From contig VGXR01000012.1 in NCBI GenBank assembly GCA_016873255.1, positions 1 through 56,950 on the forward strand: a stretch of 56,950 bases of DNA, in the 5' to 3' direction. The stretch is from Planctomycetota bacterium. GTDB lineage: Bacteria > Planctomycetota > Phycisphaerae > Phycisphaerales > SM1A02. Positions 38,935-46,846 of this stretch are shown one piece after another; positions within the stretch are counted from its first letter, which is position 1, and every line of letters begins with the position of its first letter. Position numbers and translations under genes: made by a program. Below the pieces are notes generated by a model that saw only the letters and a list, made by a program, of their open reading frames with translations, searched no databases and was not told where the DNA came from.

Positions 38935-39534
38935 GTGGCCGAGGCGCCCTGCCCCTTCGTGTCTCGCGCGGGGCTCAAGCTCGCGCACGCGCTCGAGGCC
39001 TTCGGCATCGACCCGGCCGGGCTGCGCTGCGCGGACTTCGGCTGCAACGTCGGCGGGTTCACCGACTGCCTGCTGCAGCGCGGCGCGGCACGCGTGACGG
39101 CCATCGACACGGGCTACGGCGCGCTCGCCTGGAAGCTGCGGCAGGACCCGCGCGTCGAGACCCGCGAACGCACGAACGCGCTGCACGCGGAGCCGCCCGC
39201 GGAAGGCGTGGACCTCGTCGTGGTCGACCTGGCGTGGACGCCGCAGCGGCTCGCGGTGCCGGCCGCGCTGCGCTGGCTTGCGGCGGGCGGGCGCATCGTC
39301 ACGCTGGTGAAGCCGCACTACGAGCTGCGCGACGAGGAGAAGGCATGGCTCGACCGCGGCTTCCTGCCGCACGAACGCGTGCCCGGCGTGGTGGCGCGCG
39401 CGGAGGCGCAGATGCCCGCGCTGGGGGCGCGCGTCCTGGGCGGGACGCAGAGCCCGCTCGTCGGCGGCAAGACCAGCCGCAAGGCCGGGGTGCCGGGGAA
39501 CCTCGAGTGGCTGACGCTGCTTGAGAAGGCCTGA
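38935..39534 (+). CDS. TlyA/FtsJ-like RNA methyltransferase lacking the S4 domain
   Basis: 199 aa. Begins with FVSRAGLKLAHAL (8-20), the SRxGLKL segment characteristic of TlyA-type 2'-O rRNA methyltransferases, then the SAM-binding DFGCNVGGFTDCLL (34-47), a VVVDLAW motif and LVKPHYE with the catalytic-type Lys. The N-terminal S4 RNA-binding domain of TlyA is missing, so it is a minimal catalytic form. GTG 38935 lies 2 nt after lpxI. Its stop codon is inside a terminator-like hairpin. Confidence 0.8.
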   Translation: MAEAPCPFVSRAGLKLAHALEAFGIDPAGLRCADFGCNVGGFTDCLLQRGAARVTAIDTGYGALAWKLRQDPRVETRERTNALHAEPPAEGVDLVVVDLAWTPQRLAVPAALRWLAAGGRIVTLVKPHYELRDEEKAWLDRGFLPHERVPGVVARAEAQMPALGARVLGGTQSPLVGGKTSRKAGVPGNLEWLTLLEKA

Positions 39535-39546
39535 AAATCAGGCCTT
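39526..39546 (+). terminator. Terminator-like hairpin overlapping the TlyA-like stop codon
   Basis: Perfect 9-bp stem (39526-39534 with 39538-39546) and a 3-nt AAA loop; the TGA stop forms the top of the 5' arm. The 3' arm ends in TT but no longer T-run follows. Confidence 0.6.
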
Positions 39547-39597
39547 CCGCGGGCATGCCGAACCGCGCGGTTTCCGCCGTGGCACCGCGTTCGCGGG

Positions 39598-39603
39598 TAC
39601 AAT
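39598..39603 (+). promoter_or_regulatory. Predicted -10 element (TACAAT) of gyrA
   Basis: Near-consensus TACAAT 19 nt upstream of ATG 39623. Confidence 0.55.
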
Positions 39604-39622
39604 TCGCGCCTCGGAAAACCGC

Positions 39623-42250
39623 ATGGCAGCCACCCCCGAAAGCACCGTCCCGCCGGTCGATCGCCTCGTCGACATCGACATCGAGCGGGAGCTGCACGAC
39701 AGCTACCTGACCTACGCGATGAGCACCATCATGGACCGGGCGCTGCCCGATGTCCGTGACGGCCTGAAGCCCTCGCAGCGCCGCATCCTGGTGGCGATGC
39801 ACGACCTGAACCTGACGCCCGGGCGCAAGCAGATCAAGTGCGCCAAGATCTGCGGCGACACCAGCGGCAACTACCACCCGCACGGCGAGAGCGTGATCTA
39901 CCCGACGCTCGTCAACATGGGCCAGGCGTGGAAGACACGCGCCCTCCTGGTGGACAAGCAGGGCAACTTCGGCTCGATCGAGGGCGACCCGCCGGCGGCG
40001 ATGCGATACACCGAGGCGCGCATGACGGCGGCCGCGGTCGCGCTGCTCGAGGACCTCGACAAGGACACCGTCGACTTCAAGCCGAACTACGACGACCGCC
40101 TGCAGGAGCCGACCGTGCTCCCGGCGAAGTTCCCCAACCTCCTCGTCAACGGATCCAGCGGCATCGCCGTGGGCATGTCGAGCAGCATGCCGCCGCACAA
40201 CCTCGGCGAGGTGTGCGATGCCATCGTGGCCGTGATCGACGACCCGTCGATCGGCCTCGAGGAGCTGCTGAAGCGCGTCCCCGGGCCGGACTTCCCGACC
40301 GGCGGCGTGATCATGGGCCGCCGCGGCATCGTCGAGGCCTACGCCACCGGGCGCGGCCGCCTCGCCGTGCGCGGCAAGGTGCACCTGGAGAAGGACGGCA
40401 CGCGCGACGCGATCGTCATCGACGAGATCCCGTACCAGGTGGTGCAGTCGAACCTCATCGAGAAGATCGTCGAGGCCAGCCGCAACGACCGCATCCCCGA
40501 CATCGCGGACGTCAAGAACCACTCCGGCCGCGACGCGCAGACGCGCATCGTGGTGGTGCTCAAGAAGAACGCCGACCCGGCGGTGGTCGAGAAGCAGCTG
40601 TACGAGTTCACGCCGCTGCAGGACACCTTCAGCATCATCAACATCGCGCTGGTCAACGGCCAGCCGCGCACGCTGCCGCTGCGCAGCCTGATCGACAGCT
40701 ACGTCGACCACCGCAAGCAGGTGATCCGCCGGCGCACCGCGTTCCTGCTGCGCCAGGCCAAGCAGCAGGCGCACAAGCTCGAGGCGCTGATCTACGCGGT
40801 GTGCGACATCGACGAGGTGATCCGCATCATCCGCGCGGCGCGCACCCGCGAGGAGGCGATCGAGGGGCTGATGGCCCGCGCCTTCCGCATCGCCCGCGAC
40901 CACCGGCACGCGCCGCTGGTGCCGGAGAGCGTCATCGCCAAGACCGAGCCCTCGGGCGTGCGCCTCACGCGCGTGCAGGCCGAGGCCATCGGCGCGCTCC
41001 GCCTGATCCAGCTGACGGGCCTGGAGATCGAGAAGCTCACCTCCGAGCTGACGAAGCTCGTCGAGGAGATCGAGGGCCTCGAGGCGATCCTGGCCGACGA
41101 GCAGCTGGTGCTCGACATCATCCGCGAGGACACGCTCGAGCTGAAGGAGCGCTTCGGCGACGCGCGCCGCACGCTGATCGAGGGCGCCGAGGCCGAGGAC
41201 TTCGAGATGGCCGACCTGATCCCGGAGCACGAGGTCGTGCTGACGGTGAGCAGGCGCGGCTACGTGAAGCGCCTGCCGGCGGACACCTACCGGGTGCAGG
41301 GGCGCGGCGGCAAGGGCGTGATCGGGGCCAAGAGCTCCACCGGCGCCGACGAGGAGGACCAGGACTTCGTGGAGCAGCTCCACGCCTGCTCGAGCCACGA
41401 CGACCTGCTCTGCTTCACCAACACGGGACGCGTCTTCAAGCTCAAGGTCTGGCAGATCCCCGAGGCAGCGCGCACGGCGAAGGGCCGCGCCATCCAGAAC
41501 CTGCTCGAGCTCCGCAAGGACGAGCGCATCTGCGCCTGGCGCCCGGTGGCCAGGTTCGAGCAGCGCGAGGACTTCCTGTTCTTCCTGACCGCCAACGGGC
41601 ACGTGAAGCGCACGGCGCTCCAGGAGTACCGCAACGTCAACAAGTCCGGCATCATCGCGCTGGGGCTCAAGGAGGGCGACCGCCTCGTGGACGTGCTGGT
41701 CACGAGCGGCACCGAGCACGTGCTCCTCTCCACCGCCACGGGCATGTCGATCCGCTTCGACGAGAACGACGCCCGCGTCATGGGCCGCTCCGCGGCGGGC
41801 GTGATCGGCATCGACCTCGCCGAGGGCGACGAGGTGGTCGGCGGCGTGGTCTGCTTCGACACGCTCGACCTCTTCACCGCCTGCGCGTCGGGCTACGGCA
41901 AGCGCACGCCGATGCGCGAGTACCTGGTGCAGAGCGAGGACGGCACGACGCGCGCGCAGAGCCGCGGCGGCAAGGGCCGCATCGACATCCGCACCGAGGG
42001 CCGCAACGGCCGCGTGATCGCGGTCAACAGCGTCCGCGACACCGACTCCCTGATCTTCTCCACGAAGGGCGGCATGGTGGTGCGCATCCGCGCAGCCGAC
42101 GTCCGGCAGGTGGGGCGCGCCACGCAGGGCGTGCGCCTGGTCACGCTGGACGCGGGCGATGCGCTCGGGTCGGTGGCCAAGGTCGCGGGCGACGACGCGG
42201 ACGTTGCTGCGCAGGTCCCGCCGCCGGAAGCCCCCGCTGACGGCGGCTGA
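39623..42250 (+). CDS. gyrA: DNA gyrase subunit A
   Basis: 875 aa. The breakage-reunion domain is intact: the [22 protein letters not shown] opening, the quinolone-region [12 protein letters not shown], and [10 protein letters not shown] with the active-site Tyr. Six beta-pinwheel blades follow, with the GyrA-box-like [14 protein letters not shown] that distinguishes gyrase from topoisomerase IV. At the position of E. coli Asp 87 there is Pro (IYPTL), and Asp 82 is Glu. gyrB is not adjacent. ATG 39623 is chosen over the longer ORF because it lies after the predicted promoter. The end is followed by a 10-bp tandem repeat. Confidence 0.95.
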   Translation: MAATPESTVPPVDRLVDIDIERELHDSYLTYAMSTIMDRALPDVRDGLKPSQRRILVAMHDLNLTPGRKQIKCAKICGDTSGNYHPHGESVIYPTLVNMGQAWKTRALLVDKQGNFGSIEGDPPAAMRYTEARMTAAAVALLEDLDKDTVDFKPNYDDRLQEPTVLPAKFPNLLVNGSSGIAVGMSSSMPPHNLGEVCDAIVAVIDDPSIGLEELLKRVPGPDFPTGGVIMGRRGIVEAYATGRGRLAVRGKVHLEKDGTRDAIVIDEIPYQVVQSNLIEKIVEASRNDRIPDIADVKNHSGRDAQTRIVVVLKKNADPAVVEKQLYEFTPLQDTFSIINIALVNGQPRTLPLRSLIDSYVDHRKQVIRRRTAFLLRQAKQQAHKLEALIYAVCDIDEVIRIIRAARTREEAIEGLMARAFRIARDHRHAPLVPESVIAKTEPSGVRLTRVQAEAIGALRLIQLTGLEIEKLTSELTKLVEEIEGLEAILADEQLVLDIIREDTLELKERFGDARRTLIEGAEAEDFEMADLIPEHEVVLTVSRRGYVKRLPADTYRVQGRGGKGVIGAKSSTGADEEDQDFVEQLHACSSHDDLLCFTNTGRVFKLKVWQIPEAARTAKGRAIQNLLELRKDERICAWRPVARFEQREDFLFFLTANGHVKRTALQEYRNVNKSGIIALGLKEGDRLVDVLVTSGTEHVLLSTATGMSIRFDENDARVMGRSAAGVIGIDLAEGDEVVGGVVCFDTLDLFTACASGYGKRTPMREYLVQSEDGTTRAQSRGGKGRIDIRTEGRNGRVIAVNSVRDTDSLIFSTKGGMVVRIRAADVRQVGRATQGVRLVTLDAGDALGSVAKVAGDDADVAAQVPPPEAPADGG

Positions 42251-42310
42251 CGGCGGGTGACGGCGGGTGAGGGTAGGTGACGGCAGGTGAGGGTAGGTGA
42301 CGGCAGGTGA
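42241..42310. repeat. 10-bp tandem repeat at the gyrA 3' end
   Basis: Seven consecutive 10-bp units, all but the first ending GGTGA (the first GCTGA), of two alternating flavours (CGGCGGGTGA/CGGCAGGTGA and GGGTAGGTGA). The first unit overlaps the gyrA stop codon. It fills the gap to the convergent STAS gene. Confidence 0.9.
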
Positions 42311-42325
42311 CGGCTGCCGATCCCG

Positions 42326-42700
42326 TCAGCGGCCGCGCGCCATCTGCATGGCCGCAAGCGCGGTGGTCACGTCCTCGCTGAACTCGAAGATGCGGTCGAG
42401 GTCGGTGGCCAGCAGGATGCCCCAGATGCGGTCGCTCACCGAGCAGATCCGAAGCTGCGCGCCGGCGAGGTAGGCCAGCTTGCGCACGCGCAGGAACTGC
42501 GCGATGTTCGACGAGTTCAGGAACTGCACGTGCCGGAGGTCGAGGATGGCATCTCGGACGCGCAGGTCGGCCCGGCCGGACTTGCGCTCGTCGGCGGCCC
42601 GCTGGTACGAGGCGACGAGCGACGCCATGTCCTCCGCGAACGACGGATCGTTCTGGAGCTCTGCGATCTGGATGGACTCCGACCATTCGGTGATTGGCAC
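42326..42700 (-). CDS. STAS-domain protein (anti-sigma factor antagonist type)
   Basis: 124 aa, one STAS domain: central strand AILDLRHVQFLNSSNIAQFL (51-70) with Ser 63/64 at the phosphorylation-site position of SpoIIAA-like proteins, then LRVRKLAYLAGAQLRICSVS. Such proteins are switched by phosphorylation by anti-sigma/serine kinases, but no kinase or PP2C gene is in the window. GTG 42700 follows TATCCT by exactly 6 nt. Divergent from the ExbD-like gene. Confidence 0.82.
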   Translation of the reverse strand: MPITEWSESIQIAELQNDPSFAEDMASLVASYQRAADERKSGRADLRVRDAILDLRHVQFLNSSNIAQFLRVRKLAYLAGAQLRICSVSDRIWGILLATDLDRIFEFSEDVTTALAAMQMARGR

Positions 42701-42706
42701 GCAGGC

Positions 42707-42712
42707 AGGATA
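42707..42712 (-). promoter_or_regulatory. Predicted -10 element (TATCCT) of first STAS gene
   Basis: TATCCT exactly 6 nt before GTG 42700. Confidence 0.6.
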
Positions 42713-42739
42713 GCGGACGCGGGACCGAGGCGCCGTGCG

Positions 42740-42745
42740 TATCCT
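42740..42745 (+). promoter_or_regulatory. Predicted -10 element (TATCCT) of ExbD-like gene
   Basis: TATCCT 9 nt before ATG 42755; shares a 54-bp divergent space with the STAS promoter. Confidence 0.55.
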
Positions 42746-42754
42746 TGGCCTCCC

Positions 42755-43234
42755 ATGCGCAGGCTCCGTCGCACGCCCATCCATCCGCGGATCGAGCTGA
42801 TCCCGCTGATCGACGTGATGACCTTCCTGCTCACCTACTTCATCTACGCCACCGCCACCCTGATGCGCGTCGACCTGGTGCCCATGCAGCTGCGGCAGTT
42901 CACCAGCGGCACGGCCGCCACCGCCGCCCCCGCCGTGACCATCGCCGTCGACCTCGACGGCAACGTCTACGTCGACCGCGAGCAGGTCGCGCTCCCGCAG
43001 ATGGTGGAGAAGGTCCGCGAGAAGGTGTCCAAGGACCGCAAGACCGTCGTCTACCTCGCCATCGCCGAGGGACAGGGCAAGGTCGACCGCGCGCCGCTCC
43101 TGCAGGAACTCTGGGACCGCCTCCGGCCGCTCAACATGACCGTCAACCTGGTGGGCCGCCCCGGGGCGGCCTCGGCCAACCGCCCGGCAGGTGCGCCGGT
43201 CCCCGCCCCTGCCCCGGCCCCGCCGGCACCCTGA
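42755..43234 (+). CDS. exbD: ExbD/TolR-family proton-motive-force coupling protein
   Basis: 159 aa. A short cytoplasmic basic N-terminus, one transmembrane helix (about 14-36) containing the protonatable Asp 20 in IPLIDVMTFLL, a periplasmic domain with YVDREQVALPQMVEKVREKV, and a Pro/Ala tail. It would use proton flow with an ExbB/TolQ partner to energise a TonB- or TolA-like protein. The TonB-like gene follows by 14 nt; no ExbB gene is in the window. Confidence 0.88.
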   Translation: MRRLRRTPIHPRIELIPLIDVMTFLLTYFIYATATLMRVDLVPMQLRQFTSGTAATAAPAVTIAVDLDGNVYVDREQVALPQMVEKVREKVSKDRKTVVYLAIAEGQGKVDRAPLLQELWDRLRPLNMTVNLVGRPGAASANRPAGAPVPAPAPAPPAP

Positions 43235-43236
43235 AC

Positions 43237-43242
43237 TACGCT
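43237..43242 (+). promoter_or_regulatory. Predicted -10 element (TACGCT) of TonB-like gene
   Basis: TACGCT exactly 6 nt before ATG 43249, in the 14-nt gap after exbD. Confidence 0.4.
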
Positions 43243-43248
43243 GCTCGC

Positions 43249-44736
43249 ATGGGCGCGCCGACCCCGGCACCCGAACGCGTGGGCCAGGCTCTCCTCTGGG
43301 GGCTCGGCTTCTCCGTGGCGTTCCACGTCATCCTCTTCTCCCCGCAGCTGGCGGCGCTGCTTGACCCGGAGCAGCGCCACGAGGCGGTCGCCGTGACGCA
43401 GTCCGCGGCCGAGCGCAAGGCGGCCGAGGCGCGCAAGGACCCCGCGCGCGACGAGCGCAGGCCCGACGAGCCGAAGCCGCCCGATGCGCCGAAGCCGCCG
43501 GACGCGCAGGCGGAGCGTCCTCCCGATGCACCGCCGCCGGAGGAGCGCCCGAAGGGTGAGCAGCCGCCGGCCCCGCCGGCGCTCCCGCCCGAACTGACGC
43601 CGCAGCCGGTCCCCGCGTACCCCGATGTCGAGGACGTGGCCATCGGCCAGGACGAGGGCGACCCGATGAGCGTGGTCATCATCGGCCGCGACGACTACGA
43701 GGAGCACATGGCGCAGCTGAGCGTCGTGAGCCAGGCCGGGTTCAAGATGAGTGACGCCGGGGGCGACGGCACCGTCGGATACGGGCGCGGCGATCGCGGC
43801 GACGACGGCGGCGGCGGCGGCAGCGCACCCAACGCCACGGCCACGACCGTTGCGGCCGCCACGCCGGGCACCCCCACGCTCCCGGACTCCACGCGCACGG
43901 AGAGCACCGCACCGGCGCCGCAGCCGGATGGGCCGGCACAGCCGGACATGCCGGCCACCCCGCCCGATGCGCCCGTCACGCCGCTCGCTCGGCCGGAGCC
44001 GAAGCCCGAGCCCGCCCCGCCGGCGCTGCCCGCGCCCCCGCAGCCGCCCGCCGAATCTCCGCCGCCGGCCGAGCCCGTCCCCGCGCCCGCGCCGGAACCG
44101 CCGACCGCACCCGCCGAGGACGGCAAGCCGCCGATCCCCGTGCCGCCGGTCGAGCAGCCGAAGCCCGCGCCCGTCACGCCCGCGCCGCCCGCGGCGCCGG
44201 CGGCCCCGGCCGAGCCGAAGCCGGCACCGCAGGCGCCCGCCAACCAACCGCCCGCGGCACAGCCCGGAGGCGGCATCGCAAGCACCGAACGCCCGAAGGA
44301 CGGCGCGAAGTCCGATGCGCCGGGCGAGGCCGGCAAGGCAGGCGGCAGCGGCCCGAGTCCGACGCCCGGCACCGGCGGCAAGGGCCAGCTCAGCGACCTC
44401 GAGAGCCCCGCCACCAGCGTGACGGCAGTGGATGCGAAGCTCTGGAAGAACGGCCGCCTGGTGGCGGCGCAGGGGGTCCAGCTGAAGCCGCGCCAGCCGC
44501 AGTTCACCACGCTGCAGATCGTCAGCCTGCTGCCGGGATGCCGGCCGCCGGTGGTGTCACTCACCTTCGACCGCACCGGCAAGTGCATCGACGTGTTCTT
44601 CAACCTGTCGAGCGGCGACTCCGAGATCGACGGCGTCATCCGCAACTCGCTCTTCTTCTGGCGAGCCGCGGGCAAGAAGATCGAGCAGCTCAAGGACGGC
44701 GAGAAGGTGCGCGTGACGCTGCAGCTCCTGCTCTGA
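43249..44736 (+). CDS. TonB/TolA-like periplasm-spanning protein
   Basis: 495 aa. One N-terminal transmembrane helix (about 13-38), then more than 300 residues of Pro/Ala/Glu/Lys-rich linker (for example PDEPKPPDAPKPPD), broken by a small Gly/Asp-rich segment near 165-205, and a folded C-terminal domain (about 395-495, with two Cys in LLPGCRPP and TGKCIDV and the VIRNSLFFWRAAGKKIEQL segment). This layout matches TonB/TolA energy transducers that reach across the periplasm. Placement after exbD supports it. The C-terminal domain is divergent. Confidence 0.75.
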   Translation: MGAPTPAPERVGQALLWGLGFSVAFHVILFSPQLAALLDPEQRHEAVAVTQSAAERKAAEARKDPARDERRPDEPKPPDAPKPPDAQAERPPDAPPPEERPKGEQPPAPPALPPELTPQPVPAYPDVEDVAIGQDEGDPMSVVIIGRDDYEEHMAQLSVVSQAGFKMSDAGGDGTVGYGRGDRGDDGGGGGSAPNATATTVAAATPGTPTLPDSTRTESTAPAPQPDGPAQPDMPATPPDAPVTPLARPEPKPEPAPPALPAPPQPPAESPPPAEPVPAPAPEPPTAPAEDGKPPIPVPPVEQPKPAPVTPAPPAAPAAPAEPKPAPQAPANQPPAAQPGGGIASTERPKDGAKSDAPGEAGKAGGSGPSPTPGTGGKGQLSDLESPATSVTAVDAKLWKNGRLVAAQGVQLKPRQPQFTTLQIVSLLPGCRPPVVSLTFDRTGKCIDVFFNLSSGDSEIDGVIRNSLFFWRAAGKKIEQLKDGEKVRVTLQLLL

Positions 44737-44752
44737 GCGCGGCAATCCGCGC
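44737..44752. terminator. Small hairpin between convergent TonB-like and surE genes
   Basis: A 6-bp GC stem (44737-44742 with 44747-44752) with a CAAT loop directly after the TonB-like stop. No T-tract. Confidence 0.35.
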
Positions 44753-44763
44753 GCGGCGCGCCG

Positions 44764-45564
44764 TCAGCGCTCCAGCCGCGTGCGCCAGGAGCCGATCGTG
44801 CCGTGCTCGCTCAGGTCATACCAGAGCGGGGTCACGGTCAAGAACCGCTGCGTGAGCGCCTCGACGTCCGTCTCCTCGGCGGTGTGGAGGAACTCCATGC
44901 CGTTGCCGTCCGGCCAGTAGTAGGTGCGCCCGTCGGGCGAGACCCTTCGCTCGTAGCCGTCGATCCCCGCGGCGACGTTCATCTTCACCACGCGGATCGG
45001 CGGCACGGGCGCGTCGGCGCTCTCGGTGCGCGGCACGTTCACGTTCATCACGCGGTGCGCGTCGAGCGGGTGCTCGAGGATGCGGTCGATGGCCACCCGC
45101 GCGATCTCGGCGCCGCGCACGAAGTGCGTGCGCGAGCGGTCCCCGAGGTGCAGGCTGACCGCGATCGACGGGATGCCGAGGAACGCGCCCTCGACCGCCG
45201 CGCCCACCGTGCCCGAGTAGATCACGTTGATGCCGACGTTGGCGCCTGCGTTCATGCCGCTCACCACCAGGTCCGGCCGCGAGCCGGGGCCGTACCACTC
45301 CTGCCACAGCGAGCGCGCGCCGAGCTTCACGCAGTCGGCGGGCCGTCCCTCCACCGCGATGCCGCGCATGCGTGCGTTCGGCTGCGCCTCGCGCACCATG
45401 AGCGGCCGGTGGAACGTGATGCCGTGGCTCGAGGCGCTCTGCATGTCCGCGGGCGCCACCACGCGGATCTCGCCGAGCCCCTGCAGCGCGTCGAAGAGCG
45501 CCGCGATGCCGGGTGCGTCGATGCCGTCGTCGTTGGTGAGGAGGATTCGCATGGGTTGGCTCAT
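44764..45564 (-). CDS. surE: 5'-nucleotidase SurE
   Basis: 266 aa. MRILLTNDDGIDAPG at residues 5-19 carries the metal-binding Asp pair; SGMNAGANVG and IYSGTVGAAVEGAFLGIPSIAVSL are further SurE hallmarks. It dephosphorylates nucleoside monophosphates and related esters. ATG 45564 overlaps the glycosyltransferase stop (ATGA) and adds MSQP before the canonical MRILL start; ATG 45552 is the alternative. Confidence 0.94.
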   Translation of the reverse strand: MSQPMRILLTNDDGIDAPGIAALFDALQGLGEIRVVAPADMQSASSHGITFHRPLMVREAQPNARMRGIAVEGRPADCVKLGARSLWQEWYGPGSRPDLVVSGMNAGANVGINVIYSGTVGAAVEGAFLGIPSIAVSLHLGDRSRTHFVRGAEIARVAIDRILEHPLDAHRVMNVNVPRTESADAPVPPIRVVKMNVAAGIDGYERRVSPDGRTYYWPDGNGMEFLHTAEETDVEALTQRFLTVTPLWYDLSEHGTIGSWRTRLER

Positions 45565-46790
45565 CGGTCGGTCGGCTCGAGCACGTACTCGCGCCCGCCC
45601 CAGCGCACGGGGACCCGGGCGCGGAGGTCGCGGGCGCCCTCGAGCAGGATGCGGACGATCGCCGCGCCCGCCAGCGGGAATGCCAGGGCCGGCGCGGGCC
45701 CGAACCCGCTGAGGCGGTAGATCACGGCGACCACCGCGGTCCGCCAGCACCAGGCGAGCGCCGCCGCGCAGGCCGCCGCCACCGCAAGCGCACGCGCGCC
45801 CGCATCGATGCCGTCGCCGCCCACGGCCGCCGCCGGCAGCGCAAGGAGCCCGGAGAGGAGGCTGAGGGCCGGCAGGAACAGCGTGATCACCGAGAGCTGC
45901 AGGGCCTGCGCGCGCAGCCGGTCCGGGTTGCGCACGCACGACTCGATGTAGATGCGCTTCCAGCCCGTGCGGAACGCGGGCCACGTGTCGTACATCGACA
46001 CGGTGAGCATGCCGTCGGCGATGGCGGATTCCTGGCGCAGCCCCTTGTCGCGCATGCCGCGCGCGAAGGCGAGGTCCTCGAGGAGGTCGTCCTTCACCGC
46101 CGCGTGGCCGCCGAAGGCCTCGTACGCGGAGCGCTCGAACAGCATGAACTGCCCGTTGGCGAACGGCCGCCGCTGCAGCCTGCCGTCCATGCGCCGCATG
46201 GGGAAGAGCTTGAGCATCATGATGGCGGCCACCGGCTGCACGATGCGCTCGAACCAGTGCTGCTGCGTCGGCGAGCTCCACAGCGAGAGCATGCCCAGCC
46301 CGCGCCGGCGCAGGAACGCGACCGACGCACGCAGGAGCCGCGGGTCGAAGCGCGTGTCTGCGTCGGCGAAGAGCACCAGCGCGCCGGAGGCGCGCGCCGC
46401 GCCCACGCGCGCGGCATTGCACTTGCCGGCCCAGTCCGGCGGGCAGCTCCCGTTGTCGACGATCACCAGCCGCGGGTCCGCGGCCGCGATCGGCTCCAGC
46501 AGCGCGCGCGTGCGGTCGGTGCAGCGGTCGAGCACGAACACCAGCTCCAGGCGCGGGTAGTCGCTTGCCAGCACGCTGCGCGCGCACTCCGCGGCCACGC
46601 GCTCCTCGTTGTGCGCGGGGATGACGACCGAGAGCGCCGGCAGCTCGACGGGCTCGCCCTCGAGCCCCTCGCGCACGAACGGGCTGCGGCGCCATTCCTT
46701 CCACGCCCGCACCGCGAAGACCGTCCACGCCGCCAGCTCGCCGACGGACGCGGCGGAGAGGACCAAGGCGACGATGAGCAGCGCGCGCAC
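45561..46790 (-). CDS. Membrane glycosyltransferase family 2
   Basis: 409 aa. N-terminal transmembrane helix, then a GT-A domain: SVVIPAHNEERVAAECARSVL, VFVLDRCTDRT, the DxD motif in LFADADTRFDP, and a DDLLEDLAFARGM motif carrying the catalytic-type Glu-Asp. Several C-terminal helices (about 285-385). The WAGKCNAARVGAARA segment resembles carotenoid/hopanoid-type glycosyltransferases, so a lipid acceptor is possible. GTG 46790 follows a TAGCCT box by 9 nt. Coupled to surE. Confidence 0.82.
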   Translation of the reverse strand: MRALLIVALVLSAASVGELAAWTVFAVRAWKEWRRSPFVREGLEGEPVELPALSVVIPAHNEERVAAECARSVLASDYPRLELVFVLDRCTDRTRALLEPIAAADPRLVIVDNGSCPPDWAGKCNAARVGAARASGALVLFADADTRFDPRLLRASVAFLRRRGLGMLSLWSSPTQQHWFERIVQPVAAIMMLKLFPMRRMDGRLQRRPFANGQFMLFERSAYEAFGGHAAVKDDLLEDLAFARGMRDKGLRQESAIADGMLTVSMYDTWPAFRTGWKRIYIESCVRNPDRLRAQALQLSVITLFLPALSLLSGLLALPAAAVGGDGIDAGARALAVAAACAAALAWCWRTAVVAVIYRLSGFGPAPALAFPLAGAAIVRILLEGARDLRARVPVRWGGREYVLEPTDR

Positions 46791-46799
46791 GGGCGTCCA

Positions 46800-46805
46800 A
46801 GGCTA
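46800..46805 (-). promoter_or_regulatory. Predicted -10 element (TAGCCT) of glycosyltransferase-surE
   Basis: TAGCCT 9 nt before GTG 46790, divergent with the LolC-like promoter. Confidence 0.5.
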
Positions 46806-46831
46806 CCTGCGCCCCGCGGGCCCCGCGCGAC

Positions 46832-46837
46832 TACGAT
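46832..46837 (+). promoter_or_regulatory. Predicted -10 element (TACGAT) of LolC-like gene
   Basis: TACGAT 9 nt before TTG 46847; helps decide that TTG start. Confidence 0.5.
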
Positions 46838-46846
46838 CCCGCCGCC

